A stretch of 64,000 bases of DNA from Flavobacterium gawalongense (lineage in GTDB: Bacteria > Bacteroidota > Bacteroidia > Flavobacteriales > Flavobacteriaceae), in contig NZ_VJZP01000013.1 in assembly GCF_007097265.1 (NCBI RefSeq), positions 25,533 through 89,532 on the forward strand. Direction: 5' to 3'. Under the pieces are notes generated by a model. The model had not been told where the DNA came from. It saw nothing but the letters and a program-made list of their open reading frames with translations, and did no database searches. Made by a program: the position numbers and the translations under genes. Below are positions 40,258-48,470 of this stretch, piece after piece (positions within the stretch are counted from its first letter, which is position 1; every line of letters starts with the position of its first letter).

Positions 40258-42648
40258 ATGAAAAATGCATTTCTGAGTAGAAATCACCAGTACATTCTGT
40301 TGCTTGTGTTGTTTTCTTTTTCGTCATTAGCAGCTCAAAATTATCAAAAAACGACTGTAGGGGTGAAAACCAAACTCCAGTCAATGGATGTTGAAGTCCA
40401 GTTTTACAGTCCGAGTATTGTTCGTGTTTTGAAGTCGCCCGAAGGAGTCGCCTTCAAAAAAGAAAGCCTGTCCGTAAACAAAAAACCACAGGAAACAAAA
40501 TTTACAATCCAACAACAAGGAGATGTCGTTTCGATGAAAACCGACAAGATGGAAGTAGAATTAAATTTGCTAACGGGAAAAGTCAGCTATCTTGATTTGA
40601 ACGGAAAATCTTTATTTACAGAAAAGGAATATGGAACACAATTTACTCCTACTGTAGATGTAAAGAAAAATAGTTTCACCGTTCGTCAGGCATTCAAGTT
40701 GGATCAAGACGAGGCAATTTACGGTTTGGGACAATTACAAAATGGAAAGTTGCAACAGAGAAACCAACGCATTGTATTGAAAAATGGTAACATGAATGTT
40801 AGTTTTCCATACTTTTTGTCAAGTAAAGGGTATGGAGTCTTTTGGGATAACTATTCTGCAACCACTTTTACGGATAATGCGCAGGAAACTTCCATGGAGT
40901 CTTTGGAAGATTGTTCGGATTATTACTTTATGTATGGTGGTTCTGCTAATGGTGTGGTAACCCAAATGCGCGACCTTACGGGACAGGCGCCTATGTTTCC
41001 TTTATGGTCTTATGGGTATTGGCAGTCGAAAGAACGTTATAAAAATCAGCAAGAGTTAATGGATGTGGTAGCGAAGTATCGTGAGTTGAAAGTTCCTTTG
41101 GATGGAATTATTCAGGACTGGCAATACTGGGGCAAAGACAGTCTTTGGAACCAAATGGGATGGGATTCGGCCACATTCCCAAATCCTAAAGGGATGGCTG
41201 ATTTCGTTCATAAAAATAATGCCCATCTGATGGTAGTGGCTTGGCCGGGATTTGGTCCAGAAACAAAACAATTTACTGAGTTTAAAGACAAAAACATGCT
41301 TATTGACTTTGATACCTGGCCACCAAAATCAGGAGCAAAACCGTATGATCCATACAATCCGGCTGCACGTGATATTTACTGGAATTATTTGAATAAAGGC
41401 GTTTTTTCCATCGGAGTTGACGCATGGTGGCTTGATTCATCTGAGCCAGATCATATTAATGTCAAAGATGCAGATTTTAATCAGCCAACGTATCTTGGTT
41501 CCTACCGTTCGGTGTTGAATGCTTTCCCGTTGACGCACGTGAGTGGGGTGTATGACCATCAGAGAGCCACGACTTCTGATAAACGTGTTTTTATTTTAAC
41601 CCGTTCGGCTTTTGTGGGTCAGCAACGTTATGGTGCCAATACATGGTCGGGAGATATTCAATCAACATGGGAATCATTGGGTAAGCAAATACCTGCTGCA
41701 TTGAACTTTTCGCTTAGTGGTGTGCCATATTGGAATGCCGATATTGGAGGTTTTTTTGCTGGACGTTGGGAAAAAGATGGAGGTGAAAACAATCCTGAAT
41801 TCCGTGAATTGTATGTGCGTTGGTTGCAATTTGGAACATTTACTCCCATGATGCGTTCGCATGGAACACAAATCCCAAGGGAGATTTATAATTTTGGAAA
41901 AAAAGGTGTTTGGTCTTATGATGCCATTGAGAAAAATATCAATCTACGCTATAGTTTGTTGCCTTACTTGTATTCAACTGCCTGGGAAGTGACCAGTCAG
42001 TCGGCATCTATCATGTATGCACTTCCTTTAGTTTTCGAAAATGATCCAAAAGTGCGTGATATTAAGGATGAGTTTATGTTTGGACATTCCTTCCTTGTGG
42101 CACCAGTTGTAAAACCAATGTACACCGGTAAAAAAGAGGATAAAGTATTCGAAGATTTCAGTACAACTGGAAGTCGCGAAGTATATTTACCGAAAGGGGC
42201 AAACTGGTTTGATTTCTGGACTGGAGAAAAGCTCAATGGCGGACAGTCTGTAACCAAAGAAACTCCAATTAACATTATTCCACTTTATGTGAAACAGGGA
42301 ACTATTTTGCCTTGGGGACCTAAAGTACAATATGCAGAGGAGAAAAAATGGGATACGCTCGAAATCCGCATTTACCCGGGAGCTGATGGTAAATTCACTT
42401 TGTACGAAGATGAAAACGACAATTACAATTATGAGAAAGGGGCTTTTTCAACCATAAAACTGGAGTGGAATGAGCAAACCAAGACGGTAACTATTGGTAA
42501 AAGAAAAGGAAGTTTCAACGGTATGATAAAAAACAGAACATTCAATATAGTACTTGTGGATAAGGAAAAAGGAATAGGAGTATCTAGTACTTCTAATTTC
42601 AATAAAACAATAACCTACAATGGAAAAGCAAAATCCGTGAAACTATAA
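40258..42648 (+). CDS. GH31 glycosidase (alpha-xylosidase-like)
   Basis: Exported GH31 enzyme of 796 residues with signal peptide ending LAAQ (about residue 25). Domain order: N-terminal beta-sandwich (about 30-235), TIM barrel with nucleophile Asp393 in AWWLDSSEPD and acid/base Asp466 in WSGDIQSTW, then proximal and distal beta domains ending in a DUF5110-like segment. Other family motifs are GLGQLQNGKLQQR, QSKERYKNQQELMDV and QDWQYWG. The LDSSEPD variant of the nucleophile loop is found among alpha-xylosidases and other non-glucosidase GH31, so alpha-xylosidase is the first guess, but alpha-galactosidase-type GH31 cannot be excluded. It follows the HTCS by 111 bp. Confidence 0.88.
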   Translation: MKNAFLSRNHQYILLLVLFSFSSLAAQNYQKTTVGVKTKLQSMDVEVQFYSPSIVRVLKSPEGVAFKKESLSVNKKPQETKFTIQQQGDVVSMKTDKMEVELNLLTGKVSYLDLNGKSLFTEKEYGTQFTPTVDVKKNSFTVRQAFKLDQDEAIYGLGQLQNGKLQQRNQRIVLKNGNMNVSFPYFLSSKGYGVFWDNYSATTFTDNAQETSMESLEDCSDYYFMYGGSANGVVTQMRDLTGQAPMFPLWSYGYWQSKERYKNQQELMDVVAKYRELKVPLDGIIQDWQYWGKDSLWNQMGWDSATFPNPKGMADFVHKNNAHLMVVAWPGFGPETKQFTEFKDKNMLIDFDTWPPKSGAKPYDPYNPAARDIYWNYLNKGVFSIGVDAWWLDSSEPDHINVKDADFNQPTYLGSYRSVLNAFPLTHVSGVYDHQRATTSDKRVFILTRSAFVGQQRYGANTWSGDIQSTWESLGKQIPAALNFSLSGVPYWNADIGGFFAGRWEKDGGENNPEFRELYVRWLQFGTFTPMMRSHGTQIPREIYNFGKKGVWSYDAIEKNINLRYSLLPYLYSTAWEVTSQSASIMYALPLVFENDPKVRDIKDEFMFGHSFLVAPVVKPMYTGKKEDKVFEDFSTTGSREVYLPKGANWFDFWTGEKLNGGQSVTKETPINIIPLYVKQGTILPWGPKVQYAEEKKWDTLEIRIYPGADGKFTLYEDENDNYNYEKGAFSTIKLEWNEQTKTVTIGKRKGSFNGMIKNRTFNIVLVDKEKGIGVSSTSNFNKTITYNGKAKSVKL

Positions 42649-42706
42649 ACAACTAAATACAGACCCCAGAATTCGTCAATTGACAGATTTTGGAGTCACT
42701 ATTTGA

Positions 42707-42871
42707 ATGAAAACACGCAACAAAATAGATAAACCCAATTTGTTGGTGCAAAACCATAAAATTGTAATTGATTTGGGACAGGTTGAATCTATAAAAGTTT
42801 CAGATACTTACATCGTTTTGACAGTAAAACAGATGGTAGGATTAAGGATTGCAAGGTGTTTATTAAATTGA
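42707..42871 (+). CDS. Small hypothetical ORF, possibly a gene fragment
   Basis: 54 codons from ATG to TGA, beginning MKTRNKIDKPNLLVQNHKIV. No signal peptide, no motif I recognise and no clear promoter. The surrounding region contains other debris, so this may be a fragment of a lost gene or a chance frame. Confidence 0.2.
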   Translation: MKTRNKIDKPNLLVQNHKIVIDLGQVESIKVSDTYIVLTVKQMVGLRIARCLLN

Positions 42872-43115
42872 ATCCATCCAAAATATAGGTTAAATTATAT
42901 TTATATTATTTTATTTTAACTATTTTTTTTACCCTGTTTTAGTTTGATTTCGTTTCTTTTAATAATAACAAATTCTTAGTTTTCAAACAGAAGTTTCGTA
43001 ATAAATATTTTGAGGATACTCCTAAATTTAGAAATGACTTCTTCTAAAAATATCAAATCATACTTAAATAATTACAAGACTCATAATTTACAATTCATTT
43101 TTTTATCAGGTTGAT

Positions 43116-43165
43116 TTGTTTGTATACTTTTTTTAATTATATTTACAAATGTAAAAAACACACTT
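43116..43165 (+). promoter_or_regulatory. GH43-operon promoter with AraR-type operator
   Basis: TTG (43116-43118), a 19-bp spacer, TATATTTA (43138-43145), one C, AAATGT-N7-ACACTT (43147-43165). It originally belonged to the GH27 remnant that directly follows and now appears to serve the GH43 gene 279 bp downstream. Confidence 0.65.
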
Positions 43166-43174
43166 ATAATAAAT

Positions 43175-43423
43175 TTATACTGTTCAATCCAGACCGAAAA
43201 GAATTTCATAGTTAGGCAGCAACTCCCCCTATGGCAGGAACATTTGTAACAGCTTTGGACCTAGAGTTACTGAAGTAGGAGTAAAAGCTAATGCTGAATA
43301 TATGTACAAATATTTACAACCCTTCAGAACCCCATTGAGTGTGGAAATTCCGGAGAATTTACTCCTGAAATTAACTCGCATGGTGCAGGCCTGTATAAAA
43401 TTGTTAAAGTATCTAAAAAATAA
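43175..43423 (+). pseudogene. Internally deleted remnant of a second GH27 gene
   Basis: The sequence matches the intact GH27 gene in three pieces: 43175-43312 corresponds to codons about 20-67 of 34199-36043; about 43313-43346 to the end of its NPCBM-like segment; about 43347-43423 to its last 25 codons (GEFAPEINSHGAGLYK region, ending in TAA). About 1.4 kb is missing at the first junction and about 80 bp at the second, each flanked by short shared words (TATTT; ATTCCG). A further deletion removed the start codon and leader, and small indels break the frame. No functional protein is possible. Its promoter and AraR-type operator survive just upstream. Confidence 0.85.
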
Positions 43424-43444
43424 CTCAATCTTATTTAAAAAAGC

Positions 43445-45664
43445 ATGATTTCTAATCTAAAAATATCCCTGAAAAAAATGAACACTTGCAAATGGGTCGG
43501 TTTATTCCTGGCCTTGAACACTCTTGGATCGGTGACAGCACAACAGCCTTCTAAAAAGAAATCATCCAAATCTGAAATTAAGGCGTCCAATACCAAAACA
43601 ACAGCCTATTTATTTACCTATTTCACGGGCAACTCCAAAGACGAAGAAGCGATTCGTTTTGCCATCAGCAACGATGGTTACAATTTCAGGGCATTAAACA
43701 ACAATAAACCAATTATTAATTCTGCCGAAATAAGCGAAACTGGAGGGGTAAGAGATCCTCACATCTTGCGCGGGGCAGACGGAAAAACGTTTTACATGGT
43801 CGTAACCGATATGGTTTCGGCTAAAGGTTGGGATTCTAACAGAGCCATGACCTTATTGAAATCTTCCGATTTGATCCACTGGACTTCCAGTAAGATTAAC
43901 ATCCAAAAAAGATTTCCCGGAAATGAAGACCTGCTTCGTGTATGGGCACCGCAAACCATCTATGATGCCAAAGCCAAAAAATACATGATCTACTGGTCAA
44001 TGAAAAATGGCAAAAACCCGGATATCATTTATTATGCTTACGCCAATAAAGATTTCACCGATTTAGAAGCCGCTCCAAAACAATTGTTCTTCAGTCCGAC
44101 AAACGGATCCTGTATTGATGGAGATATTATTTTTAAAGATGGTAAATACCACCTGTTCTTTAAAACAGAAGGAGAAGGTGCCGGAATTAAAATTGCCACA
44201 TCCGGCAAGCTTACCGAAGGTTATGTTTTGCAGGACAAATACGTGCAGCAAACTAAAGATCCTGTTGAAGGAGCCGGTGTGTTTAAACTCAATAACAGCG
44301 AGGAGTATATCCTGATGTATGATGTATACACCAAAGGAAAATACCAATTCACCAAAACAAAAGACCTTAAAAATTTCACTGTAATCGATCAGGAAGTAAC
44401 GATGAACTTTCATCCGAGACACGGAACCGTTCTGCCTATAACCTCAGAAGAAGCCGAAAGATTGCAAAGCAAATGGGGTAACGCTGCAGATGTTATCGGT
44501 ACTGCCAATGCCAAAGAAATCAAAAAAATAAACACAAAAATTGATGCCGAAAACAAAACGGTATCGCTATCTGTTAAACCGGGAACCAATTTGAATGCAT
44601 TCAATCCGTCATTCCTTTCTTTTCCGGGTATTCAGGTTAAACCAAATACGCCACAAAATTTCAGCAATGGTCCTGTTCAATATACCAGTACAATCAAAGG
44701 GCAATCTCCCCAAACCTGGACTGTTTATGCGGCAGAAAATCATAATCCCGTATTAGAAGGGCTTTATGCAGATCCGGATATTATTTTTTCAGAGAAAACA
44801 GGAAAATTCTACATCTATCCTACCAGCGACGGATTTGACGGTTGGTCAGGGACGTATTTCAAAGCCTTTTCTTCTCCGGATTTAGTGAACTGGAAAGATG
44901 AAAACGTAATCTTAGATCTTCATAAAGATGTGAGCTGGGCAAAGAAAAATGCCTGGGCTCCTTGTATTACAGAAAAGAAAATTGGTGATACCTACAAATA
45001 TTTGTATTATTTCTGCGCGGCGCAAAAGATTGGTGTTGCCGTGTCAGACAACCCTGCAGGACCTTTTATGGATTCCGGAAAAGCGCTGATTGACAAACGT
45101 CCTGAAGGAGCGAAAGGCGGACAACAGATTGACCCAGATGTATTTATTGACCCACAAACAGGAAAAAGCTATTTATACTGGGGCAACGGTTATATGGCTT
45201 GTGCCGAACTAAACGACGATATGATTTCTATCAAGGAAGAAACCATCAAAATAATGACTCCTGATAATACCTTCCGTGAAGGTGCGACTGTTTTCTTTAG
45301 AAATGGCAAATATTATTTCCTATGGTCAGAAGACGATACCCGAAGTGAAAACTATAAAGTACGTTATGGAATTTCTAATTCTCCATTAGGCCCAATCCAA
45401 ATTCCAGAAAACAATCTTGTGATTGCAAAGGACAAAGAAGCCGGAATATTAGGAACAGGACATAATTCGGTAATACAAGTGCCCGGAAAAGACGAATGGT
45501 ACATTGTATACCACCGTTTTAATTACCCAAAAGGAAATACCATGGGTGAAGCAGCAGGATACAACAGAGAAGTATGTATCGATAAATTAGAATTTGACAA
45601 CGAAGGCAATATTAAAGAAACAAAACCAACCCATCAGGGAATTAAAGCAATCCAATTGAAATAA
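43445..45664 (+). CDS. Two-domain GH43 glycosidase (arabinofuranosidase/xylosidase type)
   Basis: Exported protein of 739 residues. ATG at 43445 or 43478 (MNTCKWVGLF); the signal peptide ends SVTAQ (about residue 32). Two GH43 five-bladed propellers are in tandem. The first, about 52-335, has general-base Asp104 in GGVRDPHILRG and an acid in DPVEGAGVFK. The second, about 437-739, has GLYADPDIIF and the acid in FREGATVFF. A linker (about 345-430) carries IgG-like sequence. Both domains keep recognisable catalytic acids and so may be active on different bonds of arabinose-containing chains. It is first in an operon with GH51 and GH127 genes and lies behind the captured GH27 promoter. Subfamilies were not resolved. 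Confidence 0.87.
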   Translation: MISNLKISLKKMNTCKWVGLFLALNTLGSVTAQQPSKKKSSKSEIKASNTKTTAYLFTYFTGNSKDEEAIRFAISNDGYNFRALNNNKPIINSAEISETGGVRDPHILRGADGKTFYMVVTDMVSAKGWDSNRAMTLLKSSDLIHWTSSKINIQKRFPGNEDLLRVWAPQTIYDAKAKKYMIYWSMKNGKNPDIIYYAYANKDFTDLEAAPKQLFFSPTNGSCIDGDIIFKDGKYHLFFKTEGEGAGIKIATSGKLTEGYVLQDKYVQQTKDPVEGAGVFKLNNSEEYILMYDVYTKGKYQFTKTKDLKNFTVIDQEVTMNFHPRHGTVLPITSEEAERLQSKWGNAADVIGTANAKEIKKINTKIDAENKTVSLSVKPGTNLNAFNPSFLSFPGIQVKPNTPQNFSNGPVQYTSTIKGQSPQTWTVYAAENHNPVLEGLYADPDIIFSEKTGKFYIYPTSDGFDGWSGTYFKAFSSPDLVNWKDENVILDLHKDVSWAKKNAWAPCITEKKIGDTYKYLYYFCAAQKIGVAVSDNPAGPFMDSGKALIDKRPEGAKGGQQIDPDVFIDPQTGKSYLYWGNGYMACAELNDDMISIKEETIKIMTPDNTFREGATVFFRNGKYYFLWSEDDTRSENYKVRYGISNSPLGPIQIPENNLVIAKDKEAGILGTGHNSVIQVPGKDEWYIVYHRFNYPKGNTMGEAAGYNREVCIDKLEFDNEGNIKETKPTHQGIKAIQLK

Positions 45665-45687
45665 TCGTTTAGGATAGTCCTAAACGA
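45665..45687. terminator. Hairpin after the GH43 gene
   Basis: TCGTTTAGGA and TCCTAAACGA (45665-45674, 45678-45687) form a perfect 10-bp stem with a 3-nt loop just after the stop codon. There is no T-run, so termination is uncertain; partial read-through or 3'-end protection are alternatives. Confidence 0.5.
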
Positions 45688-45704
45688 ATGCCTAAATAAA
45701 ATTA

Positions 45705-45784
45705 GCCACGGATTCAACGGATTTTCACAAAAACAAGCAAATTTTAATCTGTGTAAATCTGTAAAAATTCGTTGAATCTGTGGC
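45705..45784. repeat. Imperfect inverted repeat (ATTCGTTGAATCTGTGGC family)
   Basis: 21-nt arms at 45705-45725 and 45764-45784 match with two mismatches. The inner part contains ATCTGTGTAAATCTGT, related to the repeat at 61670-61730. It looks like a dispersed Flavobacterium-type intergenic repeat. Confidence 0.6.
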
Positions 45785-45800
45785 CAAAACAATAAGGTTG

Positions 45801-45815
45801 GTCCGCTTAGCGGAC
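45801..45815 (+). other. Hairpin in the leader of the GH51 gene
   Basis: GTCCGC-TTA-GCGGAC, a perfect 6-bp GC stem, ends 20 bp before the GH51 ATG. It is much more GC-rich than its surroundings and may influence ribosome access. Confidence 0.4.
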
Positions 45816-45835
45816 AGTCATAAAAATAGTTACCT

Positions 45836-48457
45836 ATGAAAAAAATATTATTTTTTCAAAAACAAAAAAAGCACTTTCTAAGGTTAGTGCTTTTATGTTT
45901 TTCTGCGTTATCTGCTTACGGGAATACCCCTGATTTCGCTTATGTCTTTTCGTATTCTTCAGGAAAAAGTTTTGACGGACTCCATTTTGCATGGAGTGTA
46001 GACCAGGTCAATTGGCATCCGATAGGACCGCAACACAATTATATGCACTCCGATTATGGAAGCTGGGGTTCGCAAAAAAGAATGGTTTCACCACTACTTT
46101 TTCCCGGTGCCGACGGACAATGGCATTGCCTGTGGAGCCTGAATGAAACCGACGGAAATTTTGCCCATGCCGCTTCCAAAGACCTTCTCTACTGGGGCCG
46201 TCAGTCTTACCCTGTTGTCATGACTAATCAAAACTGCTTGACTCCCGAGGTAACTTACAACAAGGAAAAAAGCGAATACACCATATCCTGGTTGAGTAAA
46301 AATCAAACCGAAACAACGGCCTGGTGTACCACAACCAAAGATTTTAAAACCTTTTCGGAAACCAAAAGTATCCCGGTAGCAGCGCACAAAAACTCACGCA
46401 GCACTGTCCTGATATCCGGAAAACCAGAAACTGGCTCCATCAATAAAGTTGCCTGGAACGTTATTGAAGGTTTAATCAAAACCCAACAAGTATCCGTCTA
46501 TAAAAACCAACTTTGGTCAGAAACCACCAAAACAGACACCGAACGTTTTGCCGACTTGAAACCTGTAGAAGCAAAGTTCAGCTTGGATGTAACGAAAAGC
46601 AAAAAAATCAGCAATTCCTTATTGGGAATCTTTTTTGAAGACATCAATTATGCCGCCGATGGCGGCCTGTACGCCGAATTGGTTCAAAACAGGGATTTCG
46701 AATATACGGTAAGCGACACCAAAGGCCGAGACACCAACTGGAACAGTACCAAGGCATGGAGCCTAAAAGGAGAAACCGCTCAATATATCATCGATTCGAT
46801 AAACCCGATCCATCCCAACAACAAGCATTACGCAAAACTTTCGATTCAACAAGTTGGAGCCGCATTGGCTAATGAAGGTTTTGACGGTATTGCGGTAAAA
46901 GCCGGGGAAAAATATGATTTTTCAGTATTTGCACGTACTACCAAAGGCAAAGCAGGCAAACTTCTGGTGCGCCTGGTTGGCAAAAATGGGGAAATCTATG
47001 GGGAAACGACCACTCCATCGATTACTGCCAATTGGAAAAAATACAATGCAACGATTACCGCCAAAGCCGCTGTGGCCGAAGCCCGTCTGGAAATTATTCC
47101 ACAAATGACAGGATCATTAGATTTGGATCTGATTTCACTTTTCCCACAAAAAACATTCAAAGGTCATAAAAACGGATTGCGTGCCGATTTGGCTCAACCT
47201 CTTGCCGACTTAAAACCTAAATTCATGCGTTTTCCGGGAGGCTGTGTAGCCCACGGTGACGGAATCGCCAACATCTATAATTGGAAAAATACCATCGGCC
47301 CGCTCGAAGCTCGTAAACCGATGCGCAACCTTTGGGGATACCACCAAACGGTTGGTTTAGGCTATTTCGAGTACTTCCAGTTTTGTGAAGATGCTGGAGC
47401 CGAACCATTACCGGTCATAGCCGCCGGGGTTCCTTGCCAAAACTCCTCAACAGGAGGTGCCGGACAACAATGTGGGATCCCAATGTCTGAAATGGATAAT
47501 TATGTACAAGATATTTTGGATTTGGTAGAGTATGCCAATGGCGATGTGACTACCAAATGGGGAAAAAAACGTGCCGAAGCCGGACATCCAAAACCTTTTA
47601 ACCTGAAATATATCGGTATCGGAAACGAAGACCTTATCACCGATATTTTTGAAGAACGTTTCACCATGATTTTCAAGGCGATGAAAGAAAAATATCCTGA
47701 AATCACCGTCATCGGAACCGTAGGTCCAAATTTTGAAGGTACCGATTATCAAGAAGGCTGGGATATCGCCACAAAATTGGGCGTACCGATGGTGGACGAA
47801 CACTACTATCAATCTCCGGGCTGGTTCATCTATAATCAGGATTATTATGATAAATATGATCGTGCCAAACCGAAAGTATACCTTGGTGAATATGCAGCTC
47901 ACCTGCCTGGAAGGCCTAATAATATAGAAACAGCCCTGGCTGAAGCTTTATATCTGACTTCCGTGGAACGTAATGGTGATGTCGTAAGCATGACTTCTTA
48001 TGCACCGCTACTGGCCAAAGACAAGCATACGCAATGGAATCCCAACCTGATCTATTTCAACAATACCGAAGTGAGACCAACGGTAGGTTATGAGGTACAG
48101 AAACTCTATGGTCAAAACGCAGGTGACCACTATATCCCGAGCGAGATTAGCCTTTCCAACAATCAGGAAAATGTAAAAAACCGTATCGCTATATCAGTGG
48201 TTCGTGACAGCAAGAGCAACGACCTGATTGTAAAACTGGTCAACCTCCTGCCCGTTGCCGTTAATGCATCGGTTGATTTGAAAAATGCTAACCTTGGAAA
48301 TAAGGAAGCTGTAAAGACCGTATTGAAAGGAGATCCAGCTGACAAAAATGCGAAACCGGTAGTTGCTGCCTGTTCCGTTTCGGAGTTAATGAATGCTGAA
48401 TTACCGGCCTACTCATTCACGGTGTATCGTATTAAAACCGTTGGCACAAATAAATAA
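45836..48457 (+). CDS. GH51 alpha-L-arabinofuranosidase with N-terminal GH43-like domain
   Basis: Exported protein of 873 residues, signal peptide ending SAYG (about residue 29). Residues about 33-240 resemble a GH43 propeller (VSPLLFPGADGQWHCLWSL aligns with the RDPHIL region of the preceding gene), but the general-base Asp is replaced, so this part is probably non-catalytic. From about 250 a GH51 enzyme follows: LGIFFEDINYAADGGLYAE, a CBM-like insert (about 305-440), FMRFPGGCVAHGD, acid/base Glu598 in IGIGNEDL and nucleophile Glu685 in YLGEYAAH, then the C-terminal beta-sandwich. Ordinary GH51 of Bacteroidota are near 650 residues, as is the second copy at 53811. It releases alpha-linked arabinofuranose. 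GC content looks higher than in neighbours to the left. Confidence 0.92.
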   Translation: MKKILFFQKQKKHFLRLVLLCFSALSAYGNTPDFAYVFSYSSGKSFDGLHFAWSVDQVNWHPIGPQHNYMHSDYGSWGSQKRMVSPLLFPGADGQWHCLWSLNETDGNFAHAASKDLLYWGRQSYPVVMTNQNCLTPEVTYNKEKSEYTISWLSKNQTETTAWCTTTKDFKTFSETKSIPVAAHKNSRSTVLISGKPETGSINKVAWNVIEGLIKTQQVSVYKNQLWSETTKTDTERFADLKPVEAKFSLDVTKSKKISNSLLGIFFEDINYAADGGLYAELVQNRDFEYTVSDTKGRDTNWNSTKAWSLKGETAQYIIDSINPIHPNNKHYAKLSIQQVGAALANEGFDGIAVKAGEKYDFSVFARTTKGKAGKLLVRLVGKNGEIYGETTTPSITANWKKYNATITAKAAVAEARLEIIPQMTGSLDLDLISLFPQKTFKGHKNGLRADLAQPLADLKPKFMRFPGGCVAHGDGIANIYNWKNTIGPLEARKPMRNLWGYHQTVGLGYFEYFQFCEDAGAEPLPVIAAGVPCQNSSTGGAGQQCGIPMSEMDNYVQDILDLVEYANGDVTTKWGKKRAEAGHPKPFNLKYIGIGNEDLITDIFEERFTMIFKAMKEKYPEITVIGTVGPNFEGTDYQEGWDIATKLGVPMVDEHYYQSPGWFIYNQDYYDKYDRAKPKVYLGEYAAHLPGRPNNIETALAEALYLTSVERNGDVVSMTSYAPLLAKDKHTQWNPNLIYFNNTEVRPTVGYEVQKLYGQNAGDHYIPSEISLSNNQENVKNRIAISVVRDSKSNDLIVKLVNLLPVAVNASVDLKNANLGNKEAVKTVLKGDPADKNAKPVVAACSVSELMNAELPAYSFTVYRIKTVGTNK

Positions 48458-48470
48458 GATTTAAAAAATC

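Larger units (their letters stand above)
42649..43444. other. GH31-GH43 intergenic region (796 bp) with promoter and gene debris
   Basis: Holds a doubtful 54-codon frame (42707), an AT-rich stretch (42880-43110), a promoter with AraR-type operator (43116-43165) and the collapsed remnant of a GH27 gene (43175-43423). Confidence 0.7.

Noticed and set aside
43175..43423. Possible short functional leader peptide
   Set aside because: The sequence aligns with separated parts of the GH27 gene, lacks a start codon and is frame-broken, so decay is the simpler reading.
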